The translations under genes were made by a program, and so were the position numbers. Below are positions 54,580 to 63,403 of a stretch of 64,000 nucleotides of DNA, in pieces; within the stretch, counting starts at the first letter, position 1; every line of letters begins with the position of its first letter. The notes beneath the pieces are model-generated. The model was not told the DNA's origin. It searched no databases and saw only the letters and a list, made by a program, of their open reading frames with translations. Source of the DNA: Methylomicrobium sp. wino1 (GTDB taxonomy: Bacteria; Pseudomonadota; Gammaproteobacteria; Methylococcales; Methylomonadaceae); NCBI RefSeq assembly GCF_003932755.1, contig NZ_CP024202.1:4278001-4342000 (forward strand), read 5' to 3'.

Positions 54580-55618
54580 CATTATCGGCTGGGATATCGG
54601 CGGCGCCCATTTAAAAGCGGCGCTGATCAACGAATTGGGCGAAGCACTGGCAATCGTTCAACGACCCTGCGCGTTATGGCAAGGCATCGAACAATTGCAA
54701 CAAGCCGTTCAAGCCGTTACCGCCGAACTGCAGGAAGGCCGATACCGGCATGCGATTACGATGACGGGGGAATTAGTCGATCATTTCGAGAGCCGAGAAC
54801 AAGGCGTGCAACGCATCGTCGAAGCCATGTCGGTTTACTTTCCAGGCGATCCGCTGTGGATTTATGCCGGCTTGTCCGGATTCATTCGAGCCGGTTCGGT
54901 GCTGCCCGAGCATAGCGAAAGCATCGCGTCGGCGAACTGGTTGGCTAGCGCATCGTTTGCCGCGCGCAACATCGACAGCGGATTATTTATCGATATCGGC
55001 AGCACCACAACCGATATCATTGCGATGGCAAACGGAAAAATCAATGCCAAAGGTTTTACCGATTATAAGCGACTCATTTCCGATGAACTAATTTATACCG
55101 GCGTAGTGCGCACGCCGGTAATGGCTATCGCGCAAACAGCCTTGTTCAAAGGCATCAAAATCGGTTTGATGGCCGAGTATTTCGCGACGATGGCCGATGT
55201 TTACCGCATAACCGGCGAACTGGACGAAGCCCATGATCAAAACGATACAGCCGATGGCGGCGAAAAAACCGTTACCGCCAGCGCCAGACGTTTATCGCGC
55301 ATGATCGGCCATGAAGTCGAACACGAGTTGCCGGAGTGCTGGCGCCATTTCGCGCTTTATCTCCGAAACCAACAATTGCACAAAATACAAATGGGCTGCG
55401 AAAGGCAAATATCCAGAATTCGTTTACCTTCAAATCAGCCGTTTGTCGGCGCCGGCGTCGGTCGCTTTTTGGTCAAACAATTAGCCGCCAACTTAGGGCA
55501 CCCGTATCTGGATTTCAACGATTTATTCGAACAGTCTTTAGTCTCCTCGCCAATGTCCGCCGCCGATTGCGCACCGGCCATCTCGGTAGCCTATTTAGCG
55601 TTGGCGCAATTCAAATAA
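54569..55618 (+). CDS. MfnF-like methanofuran biosynthesis protein (COG1548)
   Basis: A 349-residue protein of the hydantoinase/ASKHA-like family. It has N-terminal IIGWDIGGAHLKAALINELG (phosphate-loop-like), IDIGSTTTDIIAMANG (about 140-160) and FVGAGVGRFLVKQLA near the C-terminus. Archaeal MfnF condenses the furan-methylamine diphosphate with gamma-glutamyltyramine to form the methanofuran core. The same step is inferred here because the gene overlaps an MfnD-like gene and lies in the H4MPT region. Named Orf19 in Methylobacterium, as I recall. Confidence 0.82.
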   Translation: MQTNIIGWDIGGAHLKAALINELGEALAIVQRPCALWQGIEQLQQAVQAVTAELQEGRYRHAITMTGELVDHFESREQGVQRIVEAMSVYFPGDPLWIYAGLSGFIRAGSVLPEHSESIASANWLASASFAARNIDSGLFIDIGSTTTDIIAMANGKINAKGFTDYKRLISDELIYTGVVRTPVMAIAQTALFKGIKIGLMAEYFATMADVYRITGELDEAHDQNDTADGGEKTVTASARRLSRMIGHEVEHELPECWRHFALYLRNQQLHKIQMGCERQISRIRLPSNQPFVGAGVGRFLVKQLAANLGHPYLDFNDLFEQSLVSSPMSAADCAPAISVAYLALAQFK

Positions 55619-55734
55619 AGGGAAACAGGCGCCAATTTAGAGATCAAAAAACGATGTGGTGGCATCCTTGCCGAATACGTCTGTATCCTCCTTGATATTT
55701 AGAGAATTTTAGGCGCCGAAAAAGCGTCCGGCAT

Positions 55735-56382
55735 TTATTTTGCCTGATAATATTGGGCCAGTTCCTTGATTTCCTCGGCAGTCAATTGCTTGCTGAGAAT
55801 TCTCATACGGCCGAAAATATCGTTACGCCGTTCGTCTTTTTGGTAGGCTTCAAGGGTCTGCACGAAATAATCCGCTTGTTGACCGGCTAAAGCCGGAATA
55901 TCCATTTTTTCTCCTTTACCCTCGGCTCCATGACAGACCGCACAAGGCGGCAGAGTCCGTTTGCCGTCGCCCTTCTTGACCAAGAATTCGGCTTTAGGCA
56001 ACGATTGTCGACTCCCCTGAGGTTTAGGCGTCGGCAGCGTACTAAACCAGACGGCAAGATCAGCCATATCCTGATCGCTCAAGCCGGTAACCATGGGTCC
56101 CATCAGTTCATGCTTTCGATGACTGGTTTTATAATCCTGTAACTGTTTATATGTATAAGTCGCCAACTGCCCCGCCAATGACGGATAATTCGGTACTTGA
56201 CTGACACCCTGTTCGCCATGGCAACCCGTGCAGGTAGCGGATAATTCCTTGCCTTTGATCACATTACCTTTTTTGACGAAATTCAACTGCTCGGGCGTCC
56301 AAGCGACTTTTGACGCCGGCTCGGCCTGGGCGGCAATCGAAACGATGAGGCCCGAAAGAGCCGCGACAACCATTTTATTCAT
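55735..56382 (-). CDS. Dihaem cytochrome c4-like protein
   Basis: A 215-residue periplasmic cytochrome with signal peptide (MNKMVVAALSGLIVSIAAQA) and two c-type haem sites, CTGCH (51-55) and CAVCH (147-151), each followed by a Met region (MGPMVTGLS and FGRMRILS), giving two homologous halves as in cytochrome c4. The ATG at 56382 follows the oxidase subunit I stop by two bases, with GGGGA upstream. Last gene of the ba3 oxidase operon, so it most likely delivers electrons to the CuA site of subunit II. Confidence 0.9.
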   Translation of the reverse strand: MNKMVVAALSGLIVSIAAQAEPASKVAWTPEQLNFVKKGNVIKGKELSATCTGCHGEQGVSQVPNYPSLAGQLATYTYKQLQDYKTSHRKHELMGPMVTGLSDQDMADLAVWFSTLPTPKPQGSRQSLPKAEFLVKKGDGKRTLPPCAVCHGAEGKGEKMDIPALAGQQADYFVQTLEAYQKDERRNDIFGRMRILSKQLTAEEIKELAQYYQAK

Positions 56383-56384
56383 GA

Positions 56385-58004
56385 TCAAAATCCCCACGCA
56401 CTTGAGCCGAATGTTTTCATAAAAAAGAATTGTAGAATCGGTACACCGAAGCTCACCGCCATCAAACCGGCTATGACTTTATTCCATAGAGTAAAATCGT
56501 TCAGATATTCAGGCAGATCGGTAACCGGATGAATCGGCTCGGCATATTCGATTTCGCCTTCGAATACTTCTTGCGAACGGTGCGTCATCGCTAAATTGTA
56601 AACAAACAAACAGGCGGAGCCGAGCATCACCAAACCGCCGAAGATCATCGCCAGCTCATAAGGATCCCAGGCCAATGTCAACAACGAGTTATATTCGACG
56701 CCGGAAATGCGCCGAGGCTGCCCCAATAAACCCAGCACATGCCAAGGCGTGGTTAGAATCGTCATGCCGATAAACCAAGTCCACAATTGCACCAGCGCCA
56801 AATCTTTGGAAAAAAGCGGTTTATCGGCCATGATCGGCCAAAGATAATAAGCGATCGCAAAATACATGATCACGGTCGTACCGGCAAAAATCAAATGAAA
56901 ATGACCCGGCACCCAGGCTGTGTTGTGTATCATTGCATTCATCGCATAACTAGCATTGACTAAGCCGCCGAAGCCGCCGAGAATCAGCATCAACAAAGCC
57001 AGAATAACCGACAGCACCATCGGATTACGCCAGGGTAGCGAACCGATCCAGCCGAATAGGCCCTTGCCGCCGCGTAACCGGCCGGCGATTTCGAGCGATG
57101 CGATCACGGTAAAACCGGTAATGAAGGTCGGCAGCGAAACAACGAAAGTGCCGACGCCATGCAGCAATTTCCAACCCTTGGCCTGCTCGGGGTCCATATA
57201 TAAATGATGAAAACCGATCGGCAGCGCAAAGACAATCAAAACCACGAAGGCGGCACGGGCAATTTCATCGCTGAACAAATAGCCGCCGGCCTGTTTCGGA
57301 ACGAAGACATAAAATGCGATGTAAGCCGGTATCAGCCAGAAATAAACGATCGGATGTAGGGTCCATGCGAATAGAGTACGCGCCAGGCCGGGGTCGAGCG
57401 TGTCCATCCAGCCGAGCGCCATCGGAATCAATTGAAACAGTACTTCCAGCGCGACGCCAGCACTGGTCCAAAGCCACAATAGTGCATTGCCGACGGTTGC
57501 GAACATCGCGAGCGGCACCGGTGCGCCGGGATTGGCTTGTTTCCATTCGCGCATCATCATGATCATAATGACGCACCACAGCCAGGAACCGACAATCAAC
57601 AATGTCGCACCGAAGTAAAACATCCAATGCCCGATAATCGGCGGATAAAACGTGTACAAAACCGATGCTTTACCGGTCAATAGCGGTATTGCCGCCAACA
57701 CTGTGCCGAACAACGAGATTCCGAATCCGGCCCAGGCCCATTGAGGATTCCAAATCCGCTGTTTCAGACTGGTCGTCGCGACGACATAGCCGAAACCCAT
57801 GATAAAAAACGTCGTCAATACAAAAGCCATCAATACGCCATGTGTACTGACCGATGCGAAATAAACCGCCGACGATTCGATGGCCGGAATGAAACCGCTC
57901 CTTTCCAAGACTTGATACTCGCCCATGAAACAGGCCAAAAGAAACGCGCCGAAGGCGACCCACAGATGGCTGAACGCCAGCTTTTTGGTGACCGCATCAA
58001 TCAT
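56385..58004 (-). CDS. cbaA: ba3-type cytochrome c oxidase subunit I
   Basis: A 539-residue haem-copper oxidase of the B (ba3) family. Ligands are readable: haem b His55 in STHGVLM, the CuB histidine and cross-linked Tyr in HPIVYFWLIPAY (His217, Tyr221), the CuB pair in GFHHLYMDP, and the haem a3/b pair in VPGHFHLIF. It matches the Thermus ba3 pattern through SLEIAGRLRGGKGLFGWI and HNTAWVPGHFHL. The ATG at 58004 overlaps the subunit II stop by 8 bases and has GGGAGACAGGA ahead. High O2 affinity is typical of the class and would suit a micro-oxic methanotroph. Confidence 0.94.
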   Translation of the reverse strand: MIDAVTKKLAFSHLWVAFGAFLLACFMGEYQVLERSGFIPAIESSAVYFASVSTHGVLMAFVLTTFFIMGFGYVVATTSLKQRIWNPQWAWAGFGISLFGTVLAAIPLLTGKASVLYTFYPPIIGHWMFYFGATLLIVGSWLWCVIMIMMMREWKQANPGAPVPLAMFATVGNALLWLWTSAGVALEVLFQLIPMALGWMDTLDPGLARTLFAWTLHPIVYFWLIPAYIAFYVFVPKQAGGYLFSDEIARAAFVVLIVFALPIGFHHLYMDPEQAKGWKLLHGVGTFVVSLPTFITGFTVIASLEIAGRLRGGKGLFGWIGSLPWRNPMVLSVILALLMLILGGFGGLVNASYAMNAMIHNTAWVPGHFHLIFAGTTVIMYFAIAYYLWPIMADKPLFSKDLALVQLWTWFIGMTILTTPWHVLGLLGQPRRISGVEYNSLLTLAWDPYELAMIFGGLVMLGSACLFVYNLAMTHRSQEVFEGEIEYAEPIHPVTDLPEYLNDFTLWNKVIAGLMAVSFGVPILQFFFMKTFGSSAWGF

Positions 58005-58530
58005 TGTCCTGTCTCCCTTTTGAAGTGGATATTGCCAACGCGGTCCAATGTTCTTTCGCGACGACCGAAACATTGCTCCACATATGATCGTGCCCTATCC
58101 CGCAATATTCATCGCACAGCAGCGGATACTCTCCGGGTTTCGGTAAGGTCGTCGTCACTTGCGCGACATAACCGGGAACAATCATCGTGCTCATATTCGT
58201 CATCGGCATATGCACGCCATGTAATACGTCCATGCTGACCCAACGGAAGGTTAAAGAAGTATCCGCCGGCACGGTAATGTGTTTCGGGTAAAAGCCGTAG
58301 CGACCGGCAACCATTCGGATGGTGATATTGCCGTTTTCATCGAGTTGTACGCCCAGGTTATCTTCATCGAATTCTTCGCTCAAATGAAGACTGGCAGAGT
58401 CGATTGTTTCAACATTGCTTGGCGCATTGATACCGTGAAATAAGGCGTCGATCAAGATAATACCGACGAAAAGACCGGCGATGCCGACCGTCGCGTAGGC
58501 CCATTTTTTTTCAAGTGGATCGATATGCAT
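57997..58530 (-). CDS. cbaB: ba3-type cytochrome c oxidase subunit II (CuA)
   Basis: A 177-residue subunit with one N-terminal helix (about 12-32) and a periplasmic cupredoxin domain. The CuA site is complete: His104 (LHGVH), Cys139, Glu141, Cys143, His147 and Met150 in CDEYCGIGHDHM. It accepts electrons from the cytochrome c encoded downstream. Short length and a single helix are typical of the ba3 class. It follows the 50-residue subunit gene by ten bases. Confidence 0.94.
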   Translation of the reverse strand: MHIDPLEKKWAYATVGIAGLFVGIILIDALFHGINAPSNVETIDSASLHLSEEFDEDNLGVQLDENGNITIRMVAGRYGFYPKHITVPADTSLTFRWVSMDVLHGVHMPMTNMSTMIVPGYVAQVTTTLPKPGEYPLLCDEYCGIGHDHMWSNVSVVAKEHWTALAISTSKGRQDND

Positions 58531-58540
58531 CAGCTCACCT

Positions 58541-58693
58541 TTAATTGATCGCGCCGCGAGGCAGGAAAACTCCGTAGTACAGAAACAGCCACGCGATAAC
58601 CATGCTCACGCCAACTGTAATCATCAAAGCCCAAGTGCCGACCGGCGGGCTGTTCAGGATTTTTTCACGTTCTTCTTCACTTAACGGACTCAT
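58541..58693 (-). CDS. ba3 oxidase small subunit (IIa/CbaD-like)
   Basis: A 50-codon gene from ATG at 58693 to TAA at 58541, at the head of the oxidase operon. The product is a short acidic N-terminus (MSPLSEEEREKIL), PPVGTWALM, a single membrane helix of about 20 residues and the end YYGVFLPRG. The last part resembles the end of Thermus ba3 subunit IIa (34 residues, ending VFFARG), where the helix packs against subunit I. Position and layout fit. The identification is by eye and could be checked by structure prediction with subunit I. Confidence 0.8.
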   Translation of the reverse strand: MSPLSEEEREKILNSPPVGTWALMITVGVSMVIAWLFLYYGVFLPRGAIN

Positions 58694-58783
58694 GGCTTCC
58701 TCTTATTGATTTTGTTATTTGGTATGAATAGTATGGATTTTAGCAGCAAGTAAACGCGAAGGAACTGTTAGCGTCAAGCAGTT

Positions 58784-59479
58784 TTACAAGTCCCGCGCCG
58801 CCCATAAAGCCGCGACCTCGCCCAAATCGCGGCATTGTAGATCGCACAACTCGCGGGCACTGGGCTCGGCCGGCAATACCGACGGCACATAGACGGTAAA
58901 CGCACCGGACGCGGATGCCGCGCTAATACCGATCAGCGAATCTTCCAAGGCCAGACAACGACTTATAGGAACCGACAAGCGTTCGGCCGCGGTCAAGAAA
59001 ATATCGGGTGCCGGCTTGCCTTTCTCGACATGATCGCGAGCGACAATCGTCTCGAAGACATTGCCGAGGCCGGCAAAATCGAGACACTCGAGTGCATTAT
59101 TCAAACGACTGTTGGTGGCAAGACCATAGGGAATGTCGGATTCCTGCAAAAACTTAAGCAATGTCCAAAAACCCTTTTTTGTGTTGATGCCTTGATTTTC
59201 GACGATGCGATACCAACACTCGCCGCTCAGACGGTTAAATTCCTGAAGATCGAAAGCGCTTCCGAAAAACTCGAGCAAGCGCATTTCGACATCGCGATAA
59301 TGAAGCCCCGACAAAGACAGGCAAAAGGCAGCCGGCAACTGATAACCCATGAGCCCCGCAGCCTGACGCCACGCCATGAAATAAGTCGTTTCGGTATCCA
59401 ACACCAATCCATCCAGATCGAATATAACCCCTTCGACAGCCCTCAACACCTTCCTCAAAACATCAGCCCCACCATTCAC
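58784..59479 (-). CDS. HAD-superfamily phosphatase (beta-phosphoglucomutase-like)
   Basis: A hydrolase of about 231 residues in HAD subfamily IA: motif I FDLDGLVLDTE, a four-helix cap, motif II ATNSR, motif III KGKPAPDIF and motif IV LEDSLIGISAA. It dephosphorylates a small sugar phosphate or nucleotide, which cannot be named. The start is uncertain. GTG at 59479 after GGGGAAAG is used here; TTG at 59461 or 59449 and GTG at 59452 are alternatives. The frame further upstream runs into family B repeat sequence and is unlikely to be coding. Confidence 0.82.
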   Translation of the reverse strand: MNGGADVLRKVLRAVEGVIFDLDGLVLDTETTYFMAWRQAAGLMGYQLPAAFCLSLSGLHYRDVEMRLLEFFGSAFDLQEFNRLSGECWYRIVENQGINTKKGFWTLLKFLQESDIPYGLATNSRLNNALECLDFAGLGNVFETIVARDHVEKGKPAPDIFLTAAERLSVPISRCLALEDSLIGISAASASGAFTVYVPSVLPAEPSARELCDLQCRDLGEVAALWAARDL

Positions 59480-59596
59480 CTTTCCCCTTTCATCTTTCCG
59501 CTTAAGTATGCATTCCCACGCTTGAGCGATGGGAACGAGGAATCTTGGCCAATGCGACTTCGATACCATTTATTGTTACTCAAGCTTACCGACTCT

Positions 59597-59645
59597 CCCT
59601 CACCTAGCGTTAGGTGAGGGACGATCTGGGGATCGCTCCCACAAA
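59597..59645 (+). repeat. REP-like repeat family B (copy B4)
   Basis: The CCCTCACCTAGCGTTAGGTG hairpin followed by AGGGACGATCTGGGGATCGC and TCCCACAAAG. The GCGACTTCGATACC just upstream (59555) matches in reverse the GGTATCGAAGTCGC near 30391, so the larger unit extends on the left. Confidence 0.75.
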
Positions 59646-59667
59646 GACCTCCATTCACCACCCTCTT

Positions 59668-60615
59668 TCATCTTTCCCCTTGAACCTTTATATACTCCCC
59701 TTCCGCCTCGCGACTCGAGCCGACGATAATACGCTTCGAACCGCTCTCCGACTCCTCCAACAAACCGCAAACCTCGATTTCTTCTCCGTTTTGGGCTTGA
59801 CCGATATAAGTTGCGGTAAAAACAGCAATCTCTTCGATAGTCGGCTCATTGCATTTATACAGCCCCGGATAATCGAAAGCCCGGCTATCGTCGGTCACGA
59901 TGCAACGCAACAAGATTTCGCCGCATTTGCGATATGTCTCGGTAGCGACCGGCTTCGGATCAATAAAATTCAAGTCGAATTTACGATCATTGATCAAAGC
60001 CTTATTGAATTTGCGCTGTTCATGCCAAACATAATCGTCGAAATCAATATGGCAATCTCGGCGACGAAAACTCTCTTGCCAATGCCTTAGGTCGAGTTCA
60101 TGCAGCAAACCGGCTTGAATCAACTCGCGATTAATCGCTCTGGCTTGATGAAACAGAGTCCGGTCATAAAAAACCAAATCGATATCGGATAACTTGCCTT
60201 GAACGCCGATTAGCAATGAACCGGTCACGCCCATTTGATTAATATCCAGCTCCCGGCTCTGATATAGATTCGATAATTGAAGCAAATCTTGCTCGACCGG
60301 ATCGAGCTGCGCAGCCGATAATAGCTCGCTCAAGCGTTGTCTTGGCTGATAATGCTTAATCACCCGCTCTTCAGGAACGGCATGAAGCCGAACATCCCGC
60401 ATCGGGCAATAATAAAGGTAGTCGGGGTAGTGTCGGCTCAATAAGTCGTCCGCTTGTCGGGTCGATTGTTTTTGCCAACCACTGGAAGTTCGACAATAAC
60501 GTAAAAAACATAACACACGCCCCTGTTCGATGCCGTGCTCGACCACGGCAAAAATCAGACCTTCAGCCGTTTCGATAAAATCTTTCGCTAAATACATGAA
60601 TAAACTGGCTTTCAA
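59668..60615 (-). CDS. Predicted nucleotidyltransferase, possibly archaeal-type
   Basis: A 315-residue protein. The middle part carries a nucleotidyltransferase signature, GVTGSLLIGVQGKLSDIDLVFYD (about 130-155), with the GS...DxD spacing of the Pol-beta superfamily and a further Asp in CHIDFDDY (about 193-200) as a candidate third acidic residue. The N-terminal 100 residues (CPMRDVRLHAVPEERVIKHY) and the C-terminal part are not matched to a domain. The layout reminds me of a mainly archaeal predicted transferase group (COG1665), from memory only. Substrate unknown. Its ATG overlaps the stop of the receiver-GGDEF gene by four bases, so the two are translated together. Confidence 0.65.
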   Translation of the reverse strand: MKASLFMYLAKDFIETAEGLIFAVVEHGIEQGRVLCFLRYCRTSSGWQKQSTRQADDLLSRHYPDYLYYCPMRDVRLHAVPEERVIKHYQPRQRLSELLSAAQLDPVEQDLLQLSNLYQSRELDINQMGVTGSLLIGVQGKLSDIDLVFYDRTLFHQARAINRELIQAGLLHELDLRHWQESFRRRDCHIDFDDYVWHEQRKFNKALINDRKFDLNFIDPKPVATETYRKCGEILLRCIVTDDSRAFDYPGLYKCNEPTIEEIAVFTATYIGQAQNGEEIEVCGLLEESESGSKRIIVGSSREAEGEYIKVQGER

Positions 60616-61541
60616 GCGCTCTCAAGCCGATTTCGGCCCTTTTCCTTCGCACGGTACAGCGCGTCGTCGGACGCCTTCATCAATTCATCGATAGTCTTGA
60701 ACTGACCGTTATAGGTTGCAAGACCCAAACTCAGCGAAACATAACTATCAACTTTCGACCCTTCATGAGGAATTTGCCGAGCGGACACGGCTAACCTAAT
60801 TTTTTCGGCTAAATCTCTACTTCCCTGCCAGTCCGTATTCGGCATGATCACAGAAAATTCCTCGCCGCCGTAACGGCAGGCCAAATCGGTCGCGCGCTGA
60901 GGCACCGAAGCGATCGCTTCGGCGACTTTTTTCAAGCAGTCATCGCCAGCCATATGCCCATACCGATCGTTATAAACTTTAAAATAATCGATATCGCACA
61001 TCAGCAACGACAGCGGTTGCTTATCGCGCTTAGCGTGATTAAATTCCCTTAACAAGGTAGTATCGAAATTGCGGCGATTCGCGATACCGGTCAGTTGGTC
61101 GTGTAGCGATGCAAAACTGAGCGCTTCATTGGCATGCATCAAATCCTGTTGTACGGCATGCAGTTTTCGCCGCATTTCATAAATGCGTTCCATCGCAACG
61201 ATTTGCATTTCCAGTCGCTTCGGACTAATCGGCTTGGCCAGATACGCATCGCCGCCGGCTCTGATACAGGCGGCATAGGAGTCGTCATCGGTTTTGATCG
61301 TTAAAAAAATAATCGGAAACCAATCGTCGCCTTTCAAGGATCTGATCGCTTGAGTCGTTTCAAATCCGTTCAATCCGGGCATTTCTATATCCATCATGAC
61401 CAAATCGACATCGTTCGACCGAATAAATTCAAGTCCCTCCGCACCGTTTTCGGCATGAATCACATGATGCCCAAGCTCCTTGACGCACTCCGCAACCAGC
61501 ATACGAATAGCTTTACTGTCATCTATTACCATTATCTTCAT
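60612..61541 (-). CDS. Receiver-GGDEF diguanylate cyclase
   Basis: A 309-residue soluble response regulator. The receiver has DD at 7-8, phospho-acceptor Asp51 (VMMDIEMPGLNG), Thr in LTIKT and Lys in AKPIS. A short coiled linker leads to a GGDEF domain with active motif GGEEF (225-229) and an RxxD inhibitory site (RATD) five residues before. It makes c-di-GMP when phosphorylated, as in PleD/WspR-type proteins. The kinase is not adjacent. Coupled by a 4-base overlap to the nucleotidyltransferase gene. Confidence 0.92.
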   Translation of the reverse strand: MKIMVIDDSKAIRMLVAECVKELGHHVIHAENGAEGLEFIRSNDVDLVMMDIEMPGLNGFETTQAIRSLKGDDWFPIIFLTIKTDDDSYAACIRAGGDAYLAKPISPKRLEMQIVAMERIYEMRRKLHAVQQDLMHANEALSFASLHDQLTGIANRRNFDTTLLREFNHAKRDKQPLSLLMCDIDYFKVYNDRYGHMAGDDCLKKVAEAIASVPQRATDLACRYGGEEFSVIMPNTDWQGSRDLAEKIRLAVSARQIPHEGSKVDSYVSLSLGLATYNGQFKTIDELMKASDDALYRAKEKGRNRLESA

Positions 61542-61875
61542 AAGATTATTTTGTTATCCCCGAAATTTATTGTCTATGTGTGTCTAATCGAAAAAAATTC
61601 CAACACTTATACTTGGTAAGACCACATGCAATACCTTAACCCCAGCCAAAATTTAACCGTTTTTGAATTAAAAAAATCAATAAGCGCTTAATACTAGCAT
61701 TCCTTAAAAAAATAACGGGAATTCGCCTATAACATATCATCGGTTTTATGAATACACCCAAATATCATCAGGTCGGGAAATTTTTTATAAATCGTCCACT
61801 TTCGAGTTGATTCGTTATAATACGTTGCACAAAAAAACAATAACCGCAGTAAGCGGAAGATAAGCTGGGGGATGC
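61542..61875. other. Divergent intergenic region with candidate ndh promoter
   Basis: An AT-rich gap between the receiver-GGDEF gene and the NDH-2 gene. A perfect TATAAT at 61816-61821 lies 55 bases before the NDH-2 ATG and is a reasonable -10 box, though no good -35 is seen. The end GCTGGGGGATGC before the ATG at 61876 gives a GGGGGA ribosome site. No repeat or terminator was recognised. Confidence 0.45.
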
Positions 61876-63183
61876 ATGAGCGATAGCAACAACGAAAAGC
61901 ATAAAATTCTGATTGTCGGCGGCGGCGCGGCCGGACTGGAACTGGCAACAACACTGGGTAATAAATTAGGCAAAGCGGGTTTGGCTGAAATTAACCTCAT
62001 TGATGCCTCCTCGACTCATATTTGGAAGCCCTTATTGCATGAGGTCGCTGCCGGCACCTTGGATGAAACCGAGCAAGTCGACTACCTGGCGCAGGCCTAT
62101 CGCAGTCATTTCCGTTTTCGCCTCGGCAAAATGGCCGGTTTGAACCGGACTAAAAAAGAAGTCTACCTAAGCCCGACTTACAGCGACAGCGGCGAAGAAC
62201 TTATACCCGAACGTTCATTCAAATACGACACCCTGGTCATGGCCGTCGGCAGCGTCAGCAACACTTTCAATATTAAAGGTGTGGCCGAACATTGCATGTT
62301 TCTCGACACCACTTCGCAGGCTTTTAAGTTTCAAAAACAATTGGTCGAAACCTATATCAAACGCCATGTCAGCAAAGGCGGCAACAAGGACAAACCGTTA
62401 TCGATCGCGATCGTCGGCGCCGGTGCAACCGGCGTCGAATTATCAGCCGAACTGCACGAAGTGACGCATCTTTTGAATGTCTATGGACTCGACCAAGCCG
62501 GCGATGTAAAAATCACGATTATCGAAGCGGCCACGCAATTATTACCCGCTCTACCGACTAAGCTTGCACACGCGACGCAACAACAATTGGTCAAGCTTAA
62601 TATCGATCTAAAGCTTGGGCGGCGGGTCACCGAAGTCTCGAAAGACGGTATCACGACCCATGACGGGGAATTCATTCCAGCCGACCTCAAAGTCTGGGCG
62701 GCCGGTATTAAAGCCCCGGACTGGCTACAACAAATCGGCGGATTGGAAACAAACCGAATCAATCAATTGGTCGTCGATGAGACTCTGCAAACAGCCGACC
62801 CTACTATTTTCGCAATCGGCGATTGCGCAGCCTGTTCGTGGCCGGGGCATGAACAAAACGTTCCTCCGCGCGCTCAGGCCGCTCATCAACAAGCCTCGAC
62901 GGTAGCGAAATCCATCGTCAATCACTTGCAAGGCAAAGACCCAGTCAAATTTGTATATCACGACTACGGTTCGCTAGTTTCGTTGGGCAAATATTCTACC
63001 GTCGGCAATTTGATGGGCAACCTGATGGGTTCAGTCACGATCGGCGGCTTTATCGCCCGCATCGTTTATCTGTCGCTTTATAAAATGCATCAGGTCGCGA
63101 TCCACGGTTATTTTAGAACCGCAATGTTGACACTTTCCAATTTATTTCGACGCAGTGCCCATGCCAAAATAAAAATGCACTAA
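61876..63183 (+). CDS. ndh: Type II NADH dehydrogenase (NDH-2)
   Basis: A 435-residue single-subunit flavoprotein that passes electrons from NADH to quinone without pumping protons. It has an FAD-binding Rossmann motif VGGGAAGLE (14-22), a second NAD-binding motif VGAGATGVELSAEL (about 178-192), AIGDCAACS and PPRAQAAHQQ for FAD, and a C-terminal amphipathic region (IARIVYLSLYKMHQVAIHGY) for membrane attachment. The length fits E. coli Ndh (434). In a methanotroph it helps balance NADH from formaldehyde oxidation. Transcribed alone. Confidence 0.93.
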   Translation: MSDSNNEKHKILIVGGGAAGLELATTLGNKLGKAGLAEINLIDASSTHIWKPLLHEVAAGTLDETEQVDYLAQAYRSHFRFRLGKMAGLNRTKKEVYLSPTYSDSGEELIPERSFKYDTLVMAVGSVSNTFNIKGVAEHCMFLDTTSQAFKFQKQLVETYIKRHVSKGGNKDKPLSIAIVGAGATGVELSAELHEVTHLLNVYGLDQAGDVKITIIEAATQLLPALPTKLAHATQQQLVKLNIDLKLGRRVTEVSKDGITTHDGEFIPADLKVWAAGIKAPDWLQQIGGLETNRINQLVVDETLQTADPTIFAIGDCAACSWPGHEQNVPPRAQAAHQQASTVAKSIVNHLQGKDPVKFVYHDYGSLVSLGKYSTVGNLMGNLMGSVTIGGFIARIVYLSLYKMHQVAIHGYFRTAMLTLSNLFRRSAHAKIKMH

Positions 63184-63219
63184 AAATCGTAATTATTTAG
63201 CATAATTCATGTATGAGAA

Positions 63220-63319
63220 GGTGTCGGGCATTGATTTATAAGGCTGTCTGCAACAGGACGTTGCAGTCAGAGCTTACAGGGATGTATTCACGCGTCCTTA
63301 GAAATCAATGCCTGACACC
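63220..63319 (-). repeat. Repeat family A-related palindrome (copy A9)
   Basis: A 100-base element with ends GGTGTCGGGCATTGATTT and AAATCAATGCCTGACACC that pair almost fully. Inside on the minus strand is GTGAATACATCCCTGTAAGC, the family A core with changes. The outer ends match the GACACC end near 35110. It lies between the NDH-2 and YcxB-like genes. Confidence 0.75.
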
Positions 63320-63403
63320 AACCTACCGCATGCGCTGAATAGTTACTAAAAATCATATTCAATCAGCCCCTTTTTTACAAACCACATACCTTTAATAACT
63401 ATC

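Noticed and set aside
59480-59569. Longer N-terminus of the HAD phosphatase from ATG at 59569
   Set aside because: This segment overlaps repeat-derived sequence shared with 30391 and precedes the HAD fold by about 45 residues without any domain.
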